From Promerops cafer (Eukaryota; Chordata; Aves; Passeriformes; Nectariniidae), in contig VZSE01006228.1 in the NCBI GenBank assembly GCA_013398275.1, positions 1-64,000 of the forward strand: DNA of 64,000 nucleotides, read 5' to 3'. How positions within the stretch are numbered: the first letter of the stretch is position 1; every line of letters begins with the position of its first letter. The position numbers and the translations under genes are program-made. Below, one piece after another: positions 34,901-49,100 of the stretch. The notes under the pieces are model-generated. The model saw only the letters and a list, made by a program, of their open reading frames with translations. It did no database searches and was not told where the DNA came from.

Positions 34901-37900
34901 AAAAGTGCTGTGTTTTTACCCTCAGATGATTTGCAGCTCAGGAATTTGCAGGTATTTCTGCAGTGCCTGCTTGTGGTCAGAATAGTTAAACTCTATTCTT
35001 TTAATATTTTCTGTCACAGCCTAAACATTGAGGAAGGATTTTCTACCCTCTTGTGGAGTTCGCAGGCAAAAACAGCTTTAACAAAAAGGGTCAGCAACAC
35101 CTTATATTAAGACAGGGGTAAAAAAAAAAAGAAGCTAAATCCTTGAGTTGCAAAAACACCATCTGAAAACTTCGAGAAATAGATTGGTTCACTTTTGCAA
35201 GCTCTGTGTTGATCTTTTAGCATAAAGTTTCAAAATTAATTCTTCAAGATTTAAATAAAAAATTTTGGTTTACAGGCATTAATTTTTCTACTCAAAACTG
35301 AAATATGCCAAAGAAGTCTGATAAGTTCAAGTAAATTAGTGCTTAATAGCATCCATTTTTTAGCTACGTTTTTTAACAAAAACCAAAAAAAAACATTTTA
35401 ATCAGCTTTAGTGAAAATTAGATAAATGGAAGTAACTGTTTCAAGAAATTCCTGCCAAGAGGGCATATACAGATATAACAGTAATATATTACAGTAATTT
35501 ATTTATTCTTCTGTTTACAGAACCTAATCAAATTATCTTCCTTCTGGATCAGTTGTGTGTCAGCCTTCATGGCTGCAGCAGCAACAGAGCATTGATGAGG
35601 CATTACAGTGAACACTGATATTAGAAAGGATGTGCAGTTTCTCAAAAGACAGCCATGAATCTTTTTAGCTGTATATAAACCAAGAACATTCCAGTTTTTC
35701 CTGTAAGAAAAGAGGAATGTTTTCACTTTTATTTTTAGTTACCCATTTCCACCAAAATGCAGGATGGAGAAAAAAAGACTCAAAGAAGAGATTGTGTGCT
35801 AAAGGACATCTTTTTCCCTGGAAAACTTTCCCCAAGAGATCTTTTTCTTCAATGTGTAAGTAATTGTTTATCTGGTTTTCTTCCTCAGGACTGACTGTGT
35901 TGCAATACTTTGTTGAATACCTCAAGTTGCCAAATCATGACTTCATCCAGGCTCTGGAGCTCACAGCTGGTGTAGTATTGGCCTGCCTAGAAATGCAAAC
36001 CATGGGCTTTGCCCCTGTGCTATGTGCACGAACAGATGTGGAACCATCCTGTCCAAAATGGTGGGAAATATGTCTGTGAGTGATTCCATCCATCATCTCT
36101 AGAAATCCACTCTCCCAACAGGTTTCTGTTCCATGGTCAAAACTGGCATTTCCCAGTGTCATGCTATGGCCCACAGCACAGCCAGCTCCATGAAATCATG
36201 CCAGTACCTTGGGGCTCCCTCCTACAAACCCTGCACCTCTTGTGATGCAGTTGTGTGTAGCACCTTACCTTCCTGTTGGATTTGTCTCTCTTGACTCTAA
36301 TTATACCATCATTCTCCCATTTCCTTAGACCACCAAAACCACCATCCCTGTGAAAGAAGTAATTTTCTTAGATAGCTTTTCAATTTTATGCTTGTTCACC
36401 TTTAGCTTGGTTTTCTCAGGGTTAACTACTAGCTGGTTTGTATAGTTTTGGTTTGGCTTTTTTGCTGTTGTTGGGTCATTAGTTGTTTTTTTTTGTTGTT
36501 CTTGACTACCTTTCTCCAATAGTTTATATTTTTACTAACTTCCCAGCATCTAAGGATTTGTGCAATGATACCTTCTGGATGGATGATTTCAGCTCTGCCT
36601 GCAGGTCTATAATTTATGCTTTATCATTTGATTAAAAAACACTTTGAAAATAGTCATTGCAGTTGCAATATTCAGACTACTATTTTCAGTGTACTCTACT
36701 GCCTTCCTGTTCTATTCTTTATAAATTAATTAGCAACTCCTGGAATTCCTTTCAGAAAACTTTGCAAATATTTATATAGGTTCCTTTATCTTTTCAGTAT
36801 TTGCACTTACTGTCACATATAGCAACAGTTAACCTATGAGTGGACTTAGATACAGCAAGATAATGCAATTACCTAAGAAATGTTGTGCCACATTCCAGGA
36901 AATGACTCAGCACACTGAAACATGTATAGGATGCATTATCCAGGTTCTCTGCTGTGTGTACTCAGTCACAAGTTACACAGCCAAGACACTGAAGAGCCAT
37001 TGTATCCATGAGTCAGTGAAGCACTCATGCTTAAATCACAGGAGGTAGTTATTTAGATATCATTGTCTGAAAATTAGCACCCGAGTTACACCAATCTCTC
37101 CAAATGAGCTAGGGGATGAGAATGGAGCCCAAACATTTTCCAATTGAAAACACATCTTTACCTCCTCAAAGGACTTCAGATATGGTAAACCAGTCTCAGC
37201 CTGCTTTTATAAATGTAATTTTTCATTCTGTAGCTGAAAAGTATTTTAAATGTGGGTTGGTTTATGGTATGATGGTTTACTTTTGGAAAAACTGCCTGCC
37301 TTTCCTTGTGCTACACCGCATTCCTTATGAAAGTAAGTTTTCATTTAGGAAGTTTTCATTGCCTCAGAGAAACTAAAGGTTAGATTTTTCAAAAGGGAAC
37401 AAATGAAATATAAATAAAAACCCTATCATATTTCTCAAAGGTTGCATGGGCAAAGCTTCAGCTATGTCTCCCCAGTGGTTGCTGCACTGCACCCCTTTCC
37501 CACAGATAGGACACCAAAGTGATGGCTGGGTGCTGCTATGCAGCAATTTTAGTGTGTGAGTACAGAAGCAAGGTGACCCTGTTTGGTGATGCAAGACATT
37601 CTGGTGCACCTGGCTTTTCTAATATAATGAGCTAATAATTTTTTTTTATCAGCCCATAATAATGGTGATAGTGATTTTTATTTCTCGCTGTGACAATTTA
37701 GCAGAAATCAGTATCTCATTCAAGCAACATGACCAGCAATGCAACATGGTCCACTCAGAGAGCAAGAATATCTGTTTCTACAGAGTTTGAAAATTATGTT
37801 TAAAGTCTGTGGAGCAGCCGTGGACCAGAGCATCACCTCTAGTCCCGCAGATTCACCACTGGACAAGCAAGGAAGGAATTGCAGGCAATTATTTTGGCCA

Positions 37901-40900
37901 TTTCTGCTTCCTTTGGTGGAAATTGCAGGGAGCGAGTGGTACCTGCACAGCCTGGGACCAGCAGTCTGGCTGCAGGTCAGGGCTGTGCAGGTGCCTGGAA
38001 CCAGCACAATATGGGGAGGTCTGCTTCAACCTGCCTTGCTCTCTCCTACCCCTTGCCCAGGCCAGTTCAGCCACCCTAGCCCTTTTTCTACCACTAAAAT
38101 ATTGCTCAGTGTAAAAAGACAGCTTTGTATGGGCCATATCCAGGTGGTTGAAGGCCATTTGGTGCTTTCCACAGGCTGGACTGCTTGGTGGCTTGCATTT
38201 TAGTATATTAATTCTTCATTTATTTTGTTCTGCCAGTGCTGTGAAGCACACCACCTTACCTTCCCCTCTCTCTTCCTTTTCTATCAGCTTAAAATAGCCT
38301 ACGTTTCTAATTTTTCTTCAGAAATGTGAATTAACAAGTCCTGTTAACACCTCGCTTGTTTTGGTTAGATTATTCCCAGATGACCTGGGTTTTGCTGACT
38401 GCAAACAACAGCAAAGGGAATTGGGAAGTCTGGAGAAGGGCTCTATTGGTTGCACCTGCAGAACTCTTGTGCAGTTTAGGGATTACTTTTAACACCTGTT
38501 ACTAATCACTTGTTCTGCAGGGAACTATTGGCCCAAAGATTGTCACATTCAACTATTCAACTCTTTTCTATGTGTATTTTGACATTTTCTGTCAATATTT
38601 TGCAATTCCTCTACTTCATCAATAATCACTAAAAGCAGTACTTTGGGATCACAATCAGAAAAAAGTTTGGACAGAAAAAAATGATGAAATAGAATGTTTT
38701 GAATATGATGAACTATTGGTATTTTTCACTTTATTATGAGATTAATATCTGCAAATTTGTCATAAATGAAAAAAGAGACAAAGGATAACAAGATCAATAA
38801 ATTTAAAGAGAGAACCTTTTCTTTTGTATTAAGACAATCCTAGAGTGAAGTAAATACATGAGTTATTAATTTCAAAGATAAGAGACAAAATATCTGAATT
38901 TCTTCTTTTTCATCGACTTTCTGAACTAAATTATCCTTTTTTTAATCCTTCTCTACAGCTGACTAATTTGGACAAAGATGCTACAGGTTGGAGAAGGCAG
39001 TGATTTCTTTTCTCTCCATATTCACTTTTAACGTGGTTTAAGTTGCATGGTTAACTTACAGAGGTACTGCTTCTAAAGCTGATCATATAGGTGTGTCCTA
39101 CATGAGCAGTTGAATAGATAGACAACAGATCAATATCACTAAAAGCAGGAAAACATAAAAGCAAAATTTACATAGAAATAGGATGCAGCAGGTGGAGGAA
39201 TTTATTGCAAGTGCTTTAGACTAGAATTTTCCAGATACAAAGCTTAAGGTCAAATCTTTACAGTTGTACAAGAAATATGAAGAACAATTACACACCATAT
39301 CCTATGGAGACCCCCTGTCTGGGAGGTGGGGTGTGCTACACCTAGCAGGACCTTAAAGGGAACTGAGGGAGTATTTACTCTACACACATTCCCACCACTC
39401 TGCATTAATGATAAAACACTCAACCAACTTCTTCAGAGATGGTCACTGATCACTACTACAGGAGAGCAAAAGCCAGCACTATGGGCTGTAATACACGTGA
39501 TGGAAGATTTGACTTGACATTGATATGAATGTTCTAGCTCTGTGTGGGTCCTTTTAGTAAGCCCACAGCTTTCTCAAACTGTTATATTCTATTTAAAGAT
39601 CCCAGATTGGCTCTTTTGGTAGCTGTGAGGAAAAAATTCACAACAAAGGGGCACAGATGATGGCCCTTTTAGAAAATCAATAATCCTCTGTAATTGTCTT
39701 GTTCTATTTTAAGGGACTCAGATTCAGAGGTTACTTAGTGGTATTTAGATCTTAGAGGTTATGTGCAGCAGTTTCAATAAAAAAAAGATGTTGGCTATGC
39801 ATGACTTCATTGCAGATAGAGCCATATCAGAAGCACACATCCCTTTTTTCTTGGTTTTCCTGTGGATTGCTGGGCTGCATAGCACATTCAACAAAAGTTT
39901 AGTTTGAGACTGTACCCAGCAATTTTGTCTGAAGAAGGAAGAGTAAAGAGAAGGAACAGTATGATGGGCATTTTTAAATTTTGTGATAGCATTGTAAGTT
40001 AATATGTGATAAAAATCTCTTCTTGTTCCAAAGTAGAAAGACATAAATTGTCATTATTTGACCTTTCTCTTAATTGTGAACTGGTCTCTTTTTCCATGAT
40101 CAGATGAGAAGAGAGGGGAAAAAATACAAACACTAGAAGAAAAAACAGCTGTAGGAAGCATGCAGCTAACAGCAAGAGACCAGCCTGACAGCCTGTTGAA
40201 AAGTGGTTTTTCACAACATGCAGCAGGCAATTGAATCAGGCCCTACATGTGTAAGAACTAAAAAACGGAATGGCATAGTAGATATTCTGTAGGACATCAG
40301 TGCAATACAGTGATTGTTGTAGCTGCTACATATTTTAATATGCGCAATAACATAAATGGAAAAACTCTTTCCCTTGTTTTATCTTATCATTTTCTTGAAT
40401 GTCAAGAACAGTTTCCTTTCCTAGTACAAGTTAGTTACAACTTTGAGATTATATAATCTGTTCTGACATCTGTATATTTCAAGTGCTTTTTGGTTTCGTC
40501 CATAAGGTCAAGACTCTGGTCAGAGAAAAATATTGGTATTCAAAACATTTGAAATTAGAACAAATATCTGGAGGAAGGAGACACGAAAGAGGGCTTATGT
40601 GATATTTTTGGGATTTCCTGAATAGACAGAGATCATAAAATTTTGGTGGTTTTAGACTGAAAGTTATAGGAAGGCTTGTGCTTGGAGCTGGAGTGTAATT
40701 CAATCTTACTTCATTCTCTCAGTGTCTGATAGACCCCCATTTTGCTATACTAATATTACTTGTTTCTTGGAACAGAAGCCAAAGCTGCTTCTACTGTTCC
40801 TCTGTCTATTCGTGCTGTAACAGAAGGTAAACACCTGTCTCATACTGCACGTAGTTGCAGATTTTCTATAATAAGGTTACGAAACCCTCAGGATCAGGCT

Positions 40901-41533
40901 GAAGAATGAAGGGTGGAACAGAATTCTTATAAAAATCCTGGTGCCAAATTACCAGAGAAATACACAGGAAAGCTGTAGTACACACTGGAAGACCTAGACT
41001 GTGGAATGAGTTTTGAGACGAAGACTCTTAAATTTATAAGTAGGCGTTTATAATTCTGTTAAGTGTCTAAGTCATGATTATAGCTACAGTTGGAATGGCT
41101 GTTTAAGTTCCAGCTGTAGTGGTCAGTGGCTTTTCAGAAAATGTGAATCATTTGCCAAATGCCACCTAAGGTGTAATAGGGAACCTGAGATGCCTACACA
41201 GTAGTTGAGAGCCAGGTGAGACACATCTGGGCACCTAAAATGGCCCTAGATGTTTCTCTGTAGGGCATCAGGCTTAAGCAAGGCACATAACAAAAGCTTT
41301 GACATTTAGCTGTGCAGAAATCTGCAAGCCTCAAACTGAGTCATGTCCTAGGGGCAACTTAACAACATTGATACCTTTCTTAAATTACATGGGCACCTTT
41401 TGCTCTGAACCAACTGCAGCCAAGGTTATAGAGAAAGGGAACATCCACAAAGTTGCTAATTGGTTTTTGAGATATTTTCTACCAGTCCTCAATAGATTAC
41501 AGAGGGTATATGACATGAATGCAGTCAGTCACC

Positions 41534-41552
41534 TTTTTTTTTTTTTTTTTTT
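41534..41552. repeat. Poly(T) tract
   Basis: Nineteen consecutive T residues; a simple repeat. Confidence 0.85.
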
Positions 41553-44521
41553 GAGTCCCTTTGCATAATCTGCTTTTATAGGTTTTTCTGTGGAAGTGGA
41601 TGAGCTTTAGTCCCTCAGTGGGTGACCACCATCTGTGCTGCTATGTGAGAATTGTGCCATAATATCTTGTCATTGTTGCTAGATCTCCTTTTTGGCTAAA
41701 CTGCAGGCTGGAATGGTGGAGAAAGGGAAAAGCAGAACCCAGAGTACTGATGCATACAGTAGCAATGGCAGAGCAGGTAAGAGAGGAGGAAATACTGCTA
41801 AAAATCTGGGAGTAGCCAAGATTTCCATATTTTCCTGACACTGCATTTTGGAAACATCATTCAACAACATTTTCCTCACCTTTATAGCTCTGCCCTGTGT
41901 CCCCTTACCTTTGATGTCTGTTTGGCTTACTTAGACAAATTCTGTCAGGATCCCTTTGTGTGAGTTTCTTCTTTTATTTTGCATGGTTCCAGAAAGCAAT
42001 TAAGGTAGTTATGAACTGAAAATGAAGAAGAGGACAAAGATAATGATGAGCTGTAAAATAACTAATTTTGATTGCTTAAAAATGACGTCATTTTCCAAAT
42101 GAAGACCTATCGGATTCTATCAGAGCTAGTTGCTGAACTTGCAGTCCATAAGTTCTTTTATTTTTAATATTTTTTCTTCTGTAGGTTTGTATTTCTATAT
42201 CTGAATAAAGTAATGTTTCATTTTATGCCTTTTATAAATGTTTGTTATTTCAAAATGGTCTGTCTGAAGTTAGAGAAATTATGTATTTTTAAATACTACT
42301 TAATTAAACATTGGGCTTTGAAATAATAATGTTAGCTCATCTCACTACTGCAGATGAAAGTATAACATGTCTTTGAAAATTAAACTGTTATGCAAAGAAA
42401 GATTTGAAAATAAGTTGCTAGCAAAATTTTTCTTTTTTTTAGAAAACATTATCAATATCTGGAATAGAATTCTCTGCTTTTTTAAAACATATGCTACTAT
42501 GTTAATTGCTGTTGCTGGAGAGCAAGCGCCAGCCTAAATAACATGCAAATGGTCAATGCTTTTCTTTTTTTTTTTTTAATAAAGATGTTTTACAGGTCAT
42601 TCTGCAGTATAATTAACCCATAAATTTGTTCAAGCTGGAAACCATCATCCATCATAATTATGTACAGGAGTGGTTATAACGGGAACCTAATCTCATTTCA
42701 GTTTCTGGAGTGGATATTTTGATTAAATTAGTAAACAGAGATGACAACGATAGTGACAGGGATTCTTGCTGATGGTGGAATGCATCAGTAATAACTGTCT
42801 GGGAAGCTCTGCCAGACTCTTTGCCAAATACTGAGAACATTACTCTTCCTATGTAAAGGTAGAGGTGCGCAAATGAGACGTGATAGAGAATGAAATTGGC
42901 CCAAACGGTAAATTACGCACTGCTCATGCCTTGGAAAGAGGACTCTCATCAGGAGGATGGGGCCAGGGCTGGGCTGCCCCCCTTCCTTTCATCATGCATT
43001 GTGCAGGCCCAGGGAGCTGGATGGAAATGAGTGCCTCATTTCTGCGTCACTCGTGGCCCTGGAGCTTGTGCCACCCACACTGCAGGGACTGTGTGTCTGC
43101 TCATTAGGGGCCAGAGCAGGAGCAGGAGGTGGGAGGCAGAAACACAGTCAGGAAGGTGGGTCCTGATTTGGATACTGGGCTAGGAGGAAGGTGTGCTTTT
43201 TCAAAATTACACTATGCTGGTGTGGCTTAACTTCCATCTCTTTCAGACGATATACACCATACTGGGCATGGATCCCCAAACAGGACATCCTTTCATTTCA
43301 GTTTTACACACATAACAAGAATATAAATGGCAAACACTCTGACCTTCAGTCAGTAAATATCCAGAGCATCCTCCATGGTACACGGTGACTGTGCATAGCA
43401 AGGGCTCAAAATTCCCCCTTTTCTTTGCCCAGAGCTTTCCTCATTTAATTCAGTCATTTGAAATTGGATTACGTTCCACAAGGAACAGGAAAGGTAGGTG
43501 AATGATGGTTCTTAATTCAATCCCCAGGTAATGCTGGTGTGAGAGCTCTAGAGAGGAACCAATGAAATGCATTTTGAGGCATAAATGCATCAGCATCTCT
43601 GAAAACTCTTAGGCATGGTTTTTTTACAATCCCTGTCCATGCACCATTGCTAGAATAGGAAACTGAAGGAATTTTCCTGTTTTATTTAAAAGGGTGAAAC
43701 AGACATAGCATGTTCTCCCAGTCAATGGCTTTTCTATAGGAGTTAACAAAAATATTCTGAGGGTATACCATGCTCTTAGCAGTTCTGATCAATAAATATG
43801 ATCAACAGTCTAGTAACTGTACATTCATAATTATTTTATGTTTCTATTACAAAGGCTATTTAGGTATTTTTATAGTACAGAAATTTCATTGAAAAGCTTA
43901 TTTTAGAATCAATTTTTCCCTCTCAGGCTTTTATATTATTCTTCAACTGGTTACTTGAAATAATCATATGACTTTGAGATATTTAACAGTAAAACATGAA
44001 TGCTTACAATAAGTGAGCTAACAGCAGGTGAGGAGCAGGATTTTCTTCATAAAGCACACAGCTTCACTAGGAAAGCATTTGAATGCCTTGTTTCCATAGA
44101 ATGAGAATGAGCATCAATCAGCGATGACTGAGTATTACCTCTAAACCTAAAAAAAAAGTACTTGAGTGGTGATCTGCAGGAAAAGTATTCTCACTGATGA
44201 AGGGTCACTTTTCTTAAGGGTAAATACATTTTTGAAATCATATAGTAAAAGATGTACTGTTTTTTGGAGGAAAACTGAGAGTGATCTCTGCTGAAGTTTT
44301 ATTAAGCAGGAGTGACTGGGTTAATCAATGGAGTTTATATGACAGAGACAACAATCAAGACAGGCCCTTAATTTGGAAGGGATGTGCATTTTAATCTCAT
44401 TAGTGCACCATCTAGTGGGATTTTGGGGAAAATACCCGCACGTGCAGCAATGCTAAAATCATCACTAATAAAAATAGCCTGGTAAAAATAGAGTGACTAT
44501 GTATACAGCATTCCTGCAGGG

Positions 44522-44543
44522 AAAAAAAAGAAAAAAAAAAAAA
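44522..44543. repeat. Poly(A) tract with one G
   Basis: A-rich run of 22 bases interrupted by a single G; a simple repeat. Confidence 0.8.
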
Positions 44544-44914
44544 GCATATCAGAATGGCTTTTTTCCTTAGTAACTTCAATTCATGAAAGTGAGAAAATGA
44601 CACTTCCAACCATCAATTAACATAAGAACTCCATGCAGGCATACAAGTCTTGGAGTCTATGTTGTCTCTCCTTTCAGCATGCTTTGAGACCCAGCAAGCA
44701 CCACCCATGTAAGGTAAAGGGTAGTCTTGCCTATTTCAGGTCTTTAGCGTAACACTCCATTGTGTTTGCAGTTTATTAGACTTCTCTGATATGATCGGGT
44801 TAGGATGCCTAATAATTTTCCACTGCTTTAGCTATTTCTAAATCTGAGCAACGACCAAGATCTATGATGAAGCAGAATTAAACTTGTGCTTCCCAGTTTC
44901 TGTAGCTCTTCCTC

Positions 44915-44933
44915 AGGCGAGGCGAGGCGAGGC
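44915..44933. repeat. GGCGA short tandem repeat
   Basis: Nearly four copies of a five-base GC-rich unit, about 600 bases before the CpG island. Confidence 0.75.
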
Positions 44934-45529
44934 TGTATGGTGGAGGCGGCATTCCCAGCAAGCGGGTGCTGCGGGCTGCTTGCTCTGTGCTATTTAATGC
45001 GCACGGGGCTATCCTGCAGACGAAGCAGCTCAGCCCCGGGGCTCTGGGGAGCGTTTGGCCCTGTCATTGTCCCTGTGAAGAAGTGGGGAGGATGCAGAAA
45101 TGCCTCAAATGCTGTGCAGGCAGCCTGGAGGCTCATCTGCGACTTCTCAGGTAGCTGGACCAGGAGGAGCCCTGGTGCTTGTCCTCCCGAGCCCGGTACC
45201 GGCAGCCATGTGAATGCATCCTTCATTTTTCGTGCTCCTGGCATGGCTTACCCCCCCCGCTCCCAGCTGTATACTGCGTATCTTTGCATTCAAAGGCACC
45301 TTTAAAGAGATCTACAATTTCCCACTCAGTCTCTTTGAATTGTCCATTCCCCTTTAGAGAAGAAATTACTCAGGCTGAAGGCATGGTGGGCAAGGCAGGC
45401 TATTAACATAGTAACGTCGTATTTTTCACTGTAATATTGTATCCTTGTCCATGTTTTCTCCTTGCTTCCGGATACAACAGCGTCTTTTCCCTAAATGACA
45501 CTCTCCCCACCCTTCACCCTCACTTTTTC

Positions 45530-46150
45530 CATTCGCGTAGGGTTGCCGCTGCCGGGGTTGGCCCGTTCCCGTCGGCAGCCCCCGGGGCCCGTCAATAGCA
45601 GGGTCCCGCCGCAGGCCCGAGCCGAGCCGCCCGTCAGGGACCGCCCGGCCCCGCTCTCGCAGCCGCCCGGGCGGGGCGGGGCGNGCCAGTGGCTGTCAGG
45701 CGTGGGGAGCCTGTCGGAGGGCGCAGGGAAGGGCCTCGCTGGAGCCGGGGCCGCGCCCCCGTGCTGGGCCGTGGGGCGAGCGGGGCGGCTGTGGGCGAGG
45801 CGGGGGGCCGGGGCCGCGAGGGGAGCGCGGTGTTGGAGCGCGGTCGGTCATGTCAGCACCAGCTCCTTTCCCCGCGCCTTCCCCTGTGACACCCACGGTA
45901 CCAGGGCTTTGGGCTTGGCGATGCTCTCGGGGAGGGTCGGGGCCTACAGCGGGTGTTTTATAGCAGCTGGTGTGGAACTGTAGGGTAGGACGGGCACTCC
46001 TGCCTTGTGGAAGTGCTCCCCTTGCTGTTCTAGGTCCGAGGTGAGCGTGTCAGCGGGAGGAGGGGACATTATAAAAGTGGCCGATGTAAATAGTGAGCCC
46101 GGGCCTGGCGCGCCGGCCCCCGGCCCGACGTTATCGCTGTTTTCCTGGTG
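45530..46150 (+). promoter_or_regulatory. CpG island, likely STX7 promoter and non-coding exon 1
   Basis: GC content and CpG density rise sharply here compared with both flanks. GC boxes (GGGCGGGGCGGGGCG) sit at about 45669-45683, directly before the unresolved base at 45684. The next coding sequence downstream on the + strand is STX7 exon 2, whose acceptor precedes the ATG by about 60 bases, so the gene needs a non-coding first exon upstream. This island is the obvious place for it. The best donor seen is GAG|GTGAGC at 46040/46041. The transcription start cannot be placed. The 162-codon open frame in the island reflects GC-rich composition and not a gene. Confidence 0.75.
45684..45684. other. 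Unresolved base (N)
   Basis: One ambiguous base inside the GC-box cluster, typical of poor read quality in GC-rich promoters. Nearby sequence may contain hidden length errors. Confidence 0.99.
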
Positions 46151-49100
46151 AATCACTCGCCGCTGCATCAGGAATGGGCGCTTCTTCAAACTCAGCAATT
46201 CAGTGGAAGGTTTCAATCCGCTTTGCATGCAGTGCAGGGCGCTACATCTTAATTGAAGAAACCCAGTGATAAAATCTCAGGATACTTGGCCAGAAGCAAT
46301 GTGCTCCTGTGCTGTGATCCCCTCCACAAGCCGTTCAAAGGCAGAGAGAGGGCTGTGCCAGCAGGGTGAGTGGAGCCCTCCTGACGGGTCATTATACAGG
46401 CTTGTGCTTTGACGGCAGTGCAGCCTTTCTGCTTGGAGCCTGGGGATTGTGCAATTGTTCTTAATGGAAAAGAAGGAAAAGTGTACCAAAAAAAGAGTTA
46501 AAATATATCAAAATTAGAAGAAAGTGGTGCTAAATGGTGGCATTGTTACAACCTGTGTCTGTGTTTGCTTCATGAAGACACCTTTTGTAGCCTTCAGAAG
46601 AATATGAGGTAACCTTCTTCTTGGTGGCTTACACTGAAGTGAAACTGAGAGAAGAAAAGAAAAAAGACCATGAGCTATATGTAGTCATTAGCACCCTGGT
46701 AGGCCTCAGAGAGACTCAGCATGCATTGCAATCAGATTTTGTGCAAAGGTAACTTCTCCCTCGGTGCACTTGATCTGAGCACTTGGTTCAATGCAAACGA
46801 GCTACCATGAGGGAGAATTGGGTGAGAACAAACAGCACACCAGATATATTGGGCTTCTCATCCATTTTCTTTTTCCCCCTGAGATGTTGTTTGCCTACCA
46901 GCTGCACAAGAAACTGGGCACTTTGAAATGGTCGTCTCAGGTCCATTTTCAGACTTCCCATTCCCTCTCCTCCCCCGTAGTTCCCATCCCCAGTGTTCAT
47001 TTTCCTATTCCTTGCTTCATCGTAAGGCGTTTAAATGCCTTGTGCGCTCCTAGGAAACATACTTCTCTTACTAAAGGCATTTTGCCAAGCACTAATATGT
47101 TCTCTTAGGCTTGTGAAAGCTATGTGCTTCCTTCACATAGTTCATCATAAATATCAGTGTGGATGAATCAGACAATTCTAAGCATGTTAATTTTTATCCA
47201 TATATGCTAGGTGTTGGTGATGCATTAGGCCTAATAGAATTTCAGGCTTCTGTAATGTAGTTTTTCGTGCTGAGCAGGTTAGATGTTGCTGCTTTAAACT
47301 GCATCTTTGTTCAACAGAATGATTTTTAGAAAAAAATGACTAAAACACTGACCAGTGGCACAATCTAATAATTATTTCAAAAAACCCCAAACATAGAGCT
47401 GTTAGATGATGCAAGCTTGGTTTTGGTAGGTTTCAGCATCAGTAACGTGGCAAGGCTAAGGGAATTGTGCAGAGTGGGTAGGAAGTTACCTTTTGACATC
47501 TCTCCTGTTAGCGTTGATACAGTTTCAAATAAACTTTGCTTTTTCGTACCATGTATGGATTTAAGTTTGACTTCCACCTGAAACTAGAGGATAAAAAAAA
47601 GAAATCTGGAAACTTTTGTTTTAAGAAGGCAAGAAGAATTTAATTTTACTGCTACTTTGTTTGCGTATTTGTTATGCTCCACAGTTGGTTTTGTATTATG
47701 GGGGCCTGCAGCCTGCCTGTGGGCCAGGATTACAGCACATTAGGAGCTGTAAAAGCAGAAAGTGGGAAATACAATATCAGTCTCTAAATATTTCAGGTTA
47801 AGTATGATGGAAAAAAAGACATAAGTCCAGGAAAAAATTAAACCTTCCTCACCCCCTAGCAAAAATAATGACAGATTTAATGCTTACCTGTATCTTACTA
47901 AGTCAGTTATGAGAATCCCTCAGGTGCTGTAGCAGGAGGTCCTTTTCTGTAGCTAACACTGTGACTTGAAATTCTTCCCCAAGTTTTTCAGCAGTTCATC
48001 ACTTTTGCCTGTGATTTCACCCTGCTTGAAGAATTTTGCATTTCTTTTTTTTGGGGAGGGGTATTTTATAAAGGAAGCCACATGTTATTTAGGAGAAGTT
48101 TTGTTACTCTGACCTTTATTTAGGAAAAAATACCTTGTAAGGAAAGCCTCATGACTTGTTTCTGGATACTTAAAGGCATAAAATCAGATTTAAATTCATA
48201 TCAGATTTAAATTTTCAAGTGTTCTATGGAATGCAGTCTGTACTTTTTGCTTTCTGAAAGTTAAGGGTCCATGTAAACATTTCTAGGTCCTAATGCTATA
48301 ATATTGCTTAAACAGTAAAACTATTGCTTAAGGGTTCTTATCCTAGTGTATCTGGGCTAGATTTCTGGGAGAAGGAGGATTCTTCGAATCTCTAAATGAG
48401 AAAATACAAAATAGATTAGGTGCTTATTAATTGTAGCTGACTGGAGTCTGCAAAATATTTGTGTGACTGCTGAGAAATCTGACATGTGCAGTGCTTGTCA
48501 CATCCTTTTGTCGTGATAGAGCTCTCAGGAATGACACTGGGGAGCTGCTTAGATGTGGAGACTTTCTTGTCTCTGCATTCATAGCCAATGGAAAAGTGGA
48601 TTTTTTTCTTACACCTGACAAACACCTTTCTAGAAGAGATGTTGATACTAAGGTTTATTTTTTGTTTTGGTATAGAATGACCACATGATGTAGGAACTAG
48701 TTAATACAGAAATTATGAAAAATATATTCAGTCTTTTGAATTCTTTATACCTCAATGTACAGTGAGGTCTTGCTTCAGTTAGTGTTAATAAAATGTTTTG
48801 ATTTTTTGTTTCATTTGTGCCTGTAGACTCAGTTCCTTGGACTTTCTGCAGTAGCTTGACAAGCTGAATTGACACTGGGTATACTCCCATTCAAAGGCAG
48901 AGATGTTGAGCAGAAAGTAAAATGTACAATCAGAAACACCTGACTGAAACTTTTAGAGGAACTGGAGACTACCACAAGTGCAGCTCTGTTCTAATTTGAA
49001 GGTGAAGTGTACTTCCTGCAAATGCAGCAGGCTTTTAACTTCCCCGTTTTCTAAGTTGTGCAGCCAGTCATACCAAAATACATTATGACAGAGTAGTTAA

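Larger units (their letters stand above)
31918..45480. other. Intergenic region TAAR2 - STX7 promoter
   Basis: About 13.5 kb with no supported gene. I looked for further TAAR fragments (DRY, NPxxY and SISHFKQLH-like blocks) and saw none. It contains homopolymer runs and a small GGCGA tandem repeat near the CpG island. Open frames are short and unrelated to known families. Confidence 0.6.

Noticed and set aside
37739..38203. 154-codon open frame with overlapping frames on both strands
   Set aside because: Locally GC-rich sequence open in several frames; no conserved motif, start context or splice partner.
44886..45305. 139-codon open frame upstream of the CpG island
   Set aside because: No recognisable domain; it overlaps open frames on the other strand and contains a simple repeat, so composition explains it.
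45495..45983. 162-codon open frame in the CpG island
   Set aside because: It is rich in Pro, Arg, Gly and Ala, as expected of random GC-rich DNA, and includes the N; no domain or splice context.
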